Below are positions 58,234-64,000 of a stretch of 64,000 nucleotides of DNA, piece after piece. The stretch is from Rhyzopertha dominica (Eukaryota; Arthropoda; Insecta; Coleoptera; Bostrichidae), in assembly GCA_025024175.1 (NCBI GenBank), contig QCXZ01000003.1:21782392-21846391 (forward strand), read 5' to 3'. The notes below the pieces were generated by a model. The model did not search any database. It was not told the origin of the DNA and was given only the letters and a program-made list of their open reading frames with translations. The first letter of the stretch is position 1; every line of letters starts with the position of its first letter. A program made the position numbers and the translations under genes.

Positions 58234-59978
58234 GCAATGTTAAAAACTAGCGAGATTAAATTAATTGAATCACTAAACTGAGTAAGTTGTCGAGCTGTAA
58301 TGAAACGCATTGTACCTATACGCATTTAAGGTATCTATGTAGTACCTACATTGTTATGAACTGCTTCGTTAGGCCCCAAAAATCTTTATGTACGTTAATA
58401 CCTAAGTATAGAGTTTTTAAAAAGATTCATGCGTCCAGGGCGCTTATGGAAATTATCGATTATATCAGTTTGCCGTCTCTCCGGAAAGTGACGTATACTT
58501 GTCATCTGTCGATTGTTGATTTATCTGATATATTTTAATATGATAAAACGCCTGGGAGTGTGTATTTTCAATATATTCTGTAGTGTTTTGTGGGATAATT
58601 AACTTTAAGGTTGTGGAAAGCTCACATTTCGGAGCTGTGGGGTGACATTGATTTGCAACCATCAGTACTACCGCCATGCATATTGTAGCTTGGCAACAGT
58701 TACAAAAAGGCGGCATAAAGAATTCAGAAATCAAGCCCTGTATAAATACTGCGTGAGTTCTCAATTTCCGTGATATCAATATATTTGCAAGTGCTTAAAA
58801 TAGTTTGGACGGCAAAGTGCTTCATGACATAACTATAATCTGCGGCCACTCTAATTAATGCTACCTAATATATTATCTGACAGACGAGGTATAGAAAGCC
58901 CTGCACGCCTTGTTGTGGACATCACTACAAAATAAAGTACCTACTTGCTTATAGATCAAAGAATAATAAGAGTTATTTCACACAAGTGTATGCTCTCTTC
59001 TTATTATTAGTCACCAGTTGCACCTTTCAGTACATTAACAAATAGGGACGTTGCATGAAGATTTGTTGCTTCCAAACATATGACGTAAAATTTTAAACAT
59101 ACTTGAAATAAAACAAGTATGGTTGAATGTTTTATCGCAATTGATGGTGTCAATACTTATAGTTATTTGTTTCCAAATTGATGTGGTTCTTCAATTATTT
59201 TGCATTTGTATAAGTATAATGTAGTATGTCTGGATACCGGGGATAGATGATTAGTTGCCAGTGGATTGGCTATTTTAATATCTGGGATAAAAACCTGATT
59301 AATCTAAAATTAAAGTTTTACCTGAACCGGCAATTATATTTTTTCAAATTCAGCTTGCGAGGGGCATCCATATACAGTTATAGACCATCCACTAACCATG
59401 TGGCAATAGTACCTTTGTAGCAAATGTAGTTTATATCTGGATGTCTGTTTTAGAATTAGTTTGCTGGTTATAAGCGTCGTAAGTATAAATGGAATGTTAA
59501 AATTCAGACAAAGTGAAATGGGAATATATTATTTAAACCTTTAAACATTTTTTGAGAAATATTTCGAAAACTTAATTTGCTGGGATAACTATTAAATACT
59601 AATTTGCTTCTTAATAACTTTCCTTAAAAAAAGGTGTAGGTACACATTTTTTGACTGACCGCCTTGTTTAAATTGTGGTATTGCGAGTGTTAAAACATCC
59701 AGGTACGACGACCTACAATTATTTAAATATGTAAACATTTACCTACTTTTAAGATCGAATAAATGAGACTTTGAGAAAATTATCTAACAGCGGCATGAAA
59801 TGTCTAGCTGTCGGGCATTGCATAATTTAATGTCTAGCGACGCTTTCAGTGGTGTGACAAAGAAAAATTTCAAATAACTATAGAATTATTTGCCAATCAT
59901 TATTATAGGTACTATTTTTATGTTTTAATCGTACCACTTTTTTTGTTAGGTCCCTATACATATTGGTACCTTTAATTT

Positions 59979-60787
59979 CAGTGGGCTGGTGGCATTTTTA
60001 CGGGGAGGGCGCTGATTAGACAATACAAAATATTCCTATTTTAAATACTTTTCTTTTATTTCTTAGAAATGGTCCAGTTATCATCGCCACAAACAATTAA
60101 CAAAAAAACAAAAAAACCGCATTTGTCTTTCCCATCCGCGCAACCACTAAGTCTTTTCATAACATTGGCATCAAACTTTCTGGTAAATCCTTTTCGATTT
60201 TTGGTAGCTAGGTTGTACTTGATTTAAATTTAATACAGGCACAGGGGCGTTTCGTTTTCCTTAATGTTTACCTTGTCCCGCCAAATTTAGAGAAACTGAA
60301 GTTAATTTAATTAAACCAACACCTTCATTTTTGCCTTGAACACATTTTCCACAAAAACATCTGTTCGTACGCTTAATAACCGCTCACGTTCGAGTGCATT
60401 ATTTGCAGGAATGCGCGCTCGTGTTTCGGGCTGAACGAACTAAGCCCGAAATTTCACTTATAGAATCGCGTGTCGACGCGTGCGTTTCCATAGCATTAGC
60501 CAGAGAACATTGCATTGGCATCGAAACGCTTTGGGCTTACAGGAATCAGCCCCCCGTCACCCAGCAGGCAAGTGAATCAGATGGCTGCTGGTTCCCGCAG
60601 TGCCGGCGCTGAATGCAAATCTACATAAGATTGTAAATTAAATACCTATGGGTAATAACTAATAATGTGTATATTAGATCATTAGATGTAAATGTAAATA
60701 AATATTTAAATTTAATTGAATCAATGTACCTAGTCACTTGCGTAGGGAGGGCGGCGCCCCGCAGCCCTCCCTCACCAGCCGCCACTG
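59979..60787. mobile_element. Non-autonomous hAT-like element, copy 2
   Basis: Same element as at 37,946; the left terminus reads CAGTGGGCTGGTGGC, having lost two bases relative to copy 1, while the right terminus is unchanged. Confidence 0.6.
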
Positions 60788-61435
60788 TTTTTTTTGTGCT
60801 AAAAGGTTTTTGCTTTTCTTCTTATGATACTATAAAACAGTGTTAGTTCATACATACTAATCTGTATACTGTTTCAATAATTTACACGTCTCTAATATAC
60901 ATTTTCTTTATTCCTTGTATTATATATTACAGTATTACCCTTGTGTATACATATTATAGTGTGCCTCACCCTATATGGATTTATCGCGGACACCTATTTG
61001 TGCTATTTATCTCTGTATGGTGGCGGTACGTAGCGCGTAAACATCGGAACTGCTACATGGTATTCAAATGCGGTAAATCTGAGCTTTGATTTCGTTAAAG
61101 CGGGAATATCAGACTGTACCCCTTCCATGCAAATGTCTGCATTACACGACGCAGGACCAATGAACCGCGGGTGAGGGGAACGCGGGATAAAACAACCTTC
61201 TAATAACAGCGTGATTGATATACGATATACGGTGCACCTGCAGCAAGCCATCGAAAATGAGCCATTTTCGACTTTCGCGATTTCACACATCATGACATGC
61301 CCAATTGCAAAGTTTCGGATAACGCCAATAGCTTATTAATAAACCTCTTGTAAAAAACCTGTTTCATACAAAGCATCGCTGGCAATTTATAGACATTTTG
61401 TTAATTTGGCTAATTAGGTAGGAAGGCCGTCTACA

Positions 61436-61605
61436 TTTCGCGAGCGGTCCAGTGACCTACTTTTGATATTTATTGTCGTAGTTTATGAATTTTGGTAAAG
61501 CATAGCTTTTTAATATTAAGGGTTTTTTAACTTTAATTTATTGAAGATTTACTATCTATCTTGTATGTTAACAATCCTATTAGGTAAACATTCTGGATAA
61601 AGAAG
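61436..61605 (-). pseudogene. Penelope-like RT fragment, copy 2
   Basis: Same fragment as at 39,380 but with several one-base indels, so no continuous frame remains; the KSYALPKIHK-coding stretch is still recognisable. Confidence 0.45.
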
Positions 61606-63638
61606 ACGTGTTAAAAGTTAAACCAATATGGAATTTATGAAATTAAATGCTCCCCATATGAAAAAAGTACACAGGCCAAACACAATATAGGTGCTAAGTA
61701 TTAAGCCGGGACCACGTTAGTAAAAAATTTGCGTTGTGCAGAACGCCGTAAAAATGTATTTTAATAATGTAGTGCATACGTGTGCGGCGCATAAAAATCA
61801 ACGTAAAAATATTCTGTCGCGCACGATGCAAGCTATCCGTAGGTTGGGGTGGTTTTTTTGACTAACATCAAAAGGAATTTGCGCTGAACCATAGACGCTA
61901 TGTAGACGCTTCAAAAAATGAAAACAAGATTTGTTGCAAAACACATACTAAACACAATGGATATTTTCCTGCTGTTGACATCAGGGCATCAGGTCTTCAT
62001 GTCAGATGTTTGAATTCTCTGGAATTACTGTTAGTGTAACTGGTCCAAAGAAGATGTGCGACGTTCATTGTCCTGTATAATTTGATATCAAAACAAAATA
62101 ACCAGAAAAACAAAAAGATTAAGACTTCTAGAACAAACCACTGTATCACAGAAAAGCAAACAAATGGGATGACAGTATTTCCTGAAGTCTAAAATCAGCT
62201 GCAAATCTCTGAAGGTGCTGCTTTTTATTCGCACGGGCCGAACGCTTACGAACGGCACACAACACAAATTGTTAATAATGTGAACCCAAGCTTTAGATTC
62301 AAAGGCCATAATATGCATCACGTAAACAATGGAGACAAAGAAAAGTCCCCACTAGAACTGCATAATATGCCAGTAGCAGATCCCGGATTTATCATAACCA
62401 ACGTCAAAAATATAAAACTGTTAACACGTGTCCAACTTGATCCCCTTAGAGGCTATTTATCTATATGAAACGCGTTTTAAACCATCTGCTAAATACAGAT
62501 CTTACACCTCGAAATAACTCATTTAACACAACAGAATAGCGAATATGTAACATAAACAAATTCTTCCCCATATGTTTGACTGGCTTTTATTGTTTTGATT
62601 AGTTATAGTTGTTAAGCCACTGAAGAGTTCAGCGGAGAGGTTGAAATGCTGGCATTTACCTATGTATTATTGGTTTTGCGAAAATTCAATTTGGAAACAG
62701 AATTTAAAGACGTATTTTGGTTATAAAAACATTAACAACAGATCCATTTATTCTATTATTTGTCTCTTTACCTAATTATCTTCCAAGTTTTTGAACATAA
62801 GTTCCTATTGATCCTATTAAATTTATCACAGCACATCTCTTATTATGTTACATTAGGTGTCCGAAACCGTATCTCATTTACTACGTAGTCGATGAAAATA
62901 ACAACATTGTAGCCTGACCTACCCTCACACGACTTATCTTCGGGAGTCTGGTTTGTCAAGGCTTGCAAGACTGTTTTATTCGATTGTTTTTCGAAGTATT
63001 ATCGCACGGACCGTCTGGTTATAATAAACGTATCTGAGATTTGAACTGCTGCGGAACAGTAAACGTAATATTGAATGATCTGATTTCTTTTGCCTGTTAG
63101 ACAAAGTACTTATAAAGAGGTAGTCAATAAATCGTACGAGGAATAACAACCCAAGCATTTATAAAAAACCGAGTTCATCTTTTAATGGCATATCCTGCGA
63201 TAGGCGTAGGCGTTACTCTTAGAAAGCTATGTTGGCAGTTTGTATTTCGCATATAAGTACACGAACATTTACGGAGATTACACGTTCATTATACGAACTA
63301 AAAAAGTGATTTGTAAGACAGTATGGCTGCATAAGACATTAGATTTTGCGTTTTAATACGTATTATAATACAAATTTATATGGATATACTATTTATGATT
63401 GGAACTCGTATTCTGCATTCGCATAACTATAGCATCACTTGGCAACATCGGCAAAGGAACGGTTTTAAGTAGGGGACATGAGGGGTACTCAAAATGCCGG
63501 TAATGTCAATTACTTCTATTTTACAAATTCGTTACAGCGCCATCAAACGTCTGCCCCCCAGAAACACTCGCATTTCGCCCCCAAAATCTGTCCGTTTTTT
63601 CGCAATGTAGGTGAGCACACTATAATATGTATACACAA

Positions 63639-64000
63639 CAGGAGCGCCAACTTTTAGAAAACCTCGTGGGTGCTCATGCTAACATAATCGTGAAAATAGT
63701 ATCTATGAATCCGTCCAATAGGGCTCAATAGGTACACATGCAATATGACAGAAATATGTATGATATAAATAGAAAGATACGTAAGAGAAAAAAATAAGTA
63801 CAAAGATGCTAGATTTGTTCTAGTACCTTTGTTGGTACCAGCAACAAACTTTTTTATGAAAGAAACTGTGTTCAATTCACTACAGAACGAGAGGTAGAAT
63901 GTGGAGTACTCTTTTTTGAAACCAAACATATACGAAAAAAAATATAAAATAATACTGTATTGGTAACGGCAACCTCATCGGGGAGGTATATAAACTACGT
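63639..64000. mobile_element. Left end of the hAT element, copy 2
   Basis: Begins CAGGAGCGCCAACT directly after ATACACAA, as in copy 1, and continues to the window end. Confidence 0.8.

Larger units (their letters stand above)
49300..64000 (+). repeat. Copy 2 of the 14.6-kb near-identical repeat
   Basis: Matches 27,315-41,952 along its whole length; the last window base matches 41,952. It differs by a 919-bp tRNA-bearing insert, the absence of the TTAA element, an extra ATTTACTATCTGCGGTGACT-containing stretch of about 29 bp near 50,671, and many small indels, most dense around 60,000-61,600. It contains no N. Stretches not listed separately have the same content as copy 1. Confidence 0.95.

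Overview
This is eukaryotic nuclear DNA, AT-rich, with spliced genes, introns up to about 8 kb and many decayed transposable elements. The proteins (syntaxin-17, UTP6, DHRS7, mitochondrial uS2m) and the repeat mix (Penelope-like, non-LTR, Gypsy-like, hAT-like, TTAA-type and TA-type elements) fit an arthropod, probably an insect; I cannot name the order.

Layout. 1-2.7 kb: last exon of mitochondrial ribosomal protein S2 (+), preceded by an intron with two MITEs and a long imperfect palindrome. 5.1-16.7 kb: complete six-exon DHRS7-type short-chain dehydrogenase (-), 331 aa, whose 8.4-kb intron 2 holds LINE debris. 16.7-19.5 kb: intergenic, with two very small palindromes flanked by 7-8 bp direct repeats and a TA-flanked MITE. 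19.5-22.4 kb: complete four-exon UTP6 (-), 517 aa. 22.4-25.9 kb: intergenic, with a 123-bp tandem repeat and a broken zeste-like Myb/SANT fragment. 25.9-32.2 kb: complete four-exon syntaxin-17 (+), 299 aa. 32-47 kb: no host gene recognised; Penelope-like, hAT-like, TTAA-type and TA-type elements. 47,234-47,333: a 100-N gap. 47.3-49.3 kb: 5' end of a Gypsy-like LTR element (-). 49.3-64 kb: a near-identical second copy of 27,315-41,952, with STX17 exons 3 and 4 but not exons 1 and 2.

The main observation concerns this 14.6-kb repeat. Its left edge coincides with the outer end of the Gypsy-like LTR (TG...CA ends, primer-binding site and gag in the right order). Copy 2 therefore looks like the same STX17 intron interrupted by a retrotransposon, and its contig starts inside that element just after the gap. 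Together with presence/absence insertions (a 917-bp TTAA element only in copy 1, a 919-bp tRNA-bearing palindromic insert only in copy 2) and ambiguous bases concentrated in copy 1, this favours two unmerged haplotypes placed in tandem over a true segmental duplication. It cannot be proven from the sequence alone.

The four host genes have unrelated housekeeping roles (mitoribosome, ER-membrane redox enzyme, rRNA processing, autophagosome fusion) and show no sign of working together. Exon calls rest on GT/AG sites whose phases join into full reading frames of expected length and on family motifs; no alignment was run.
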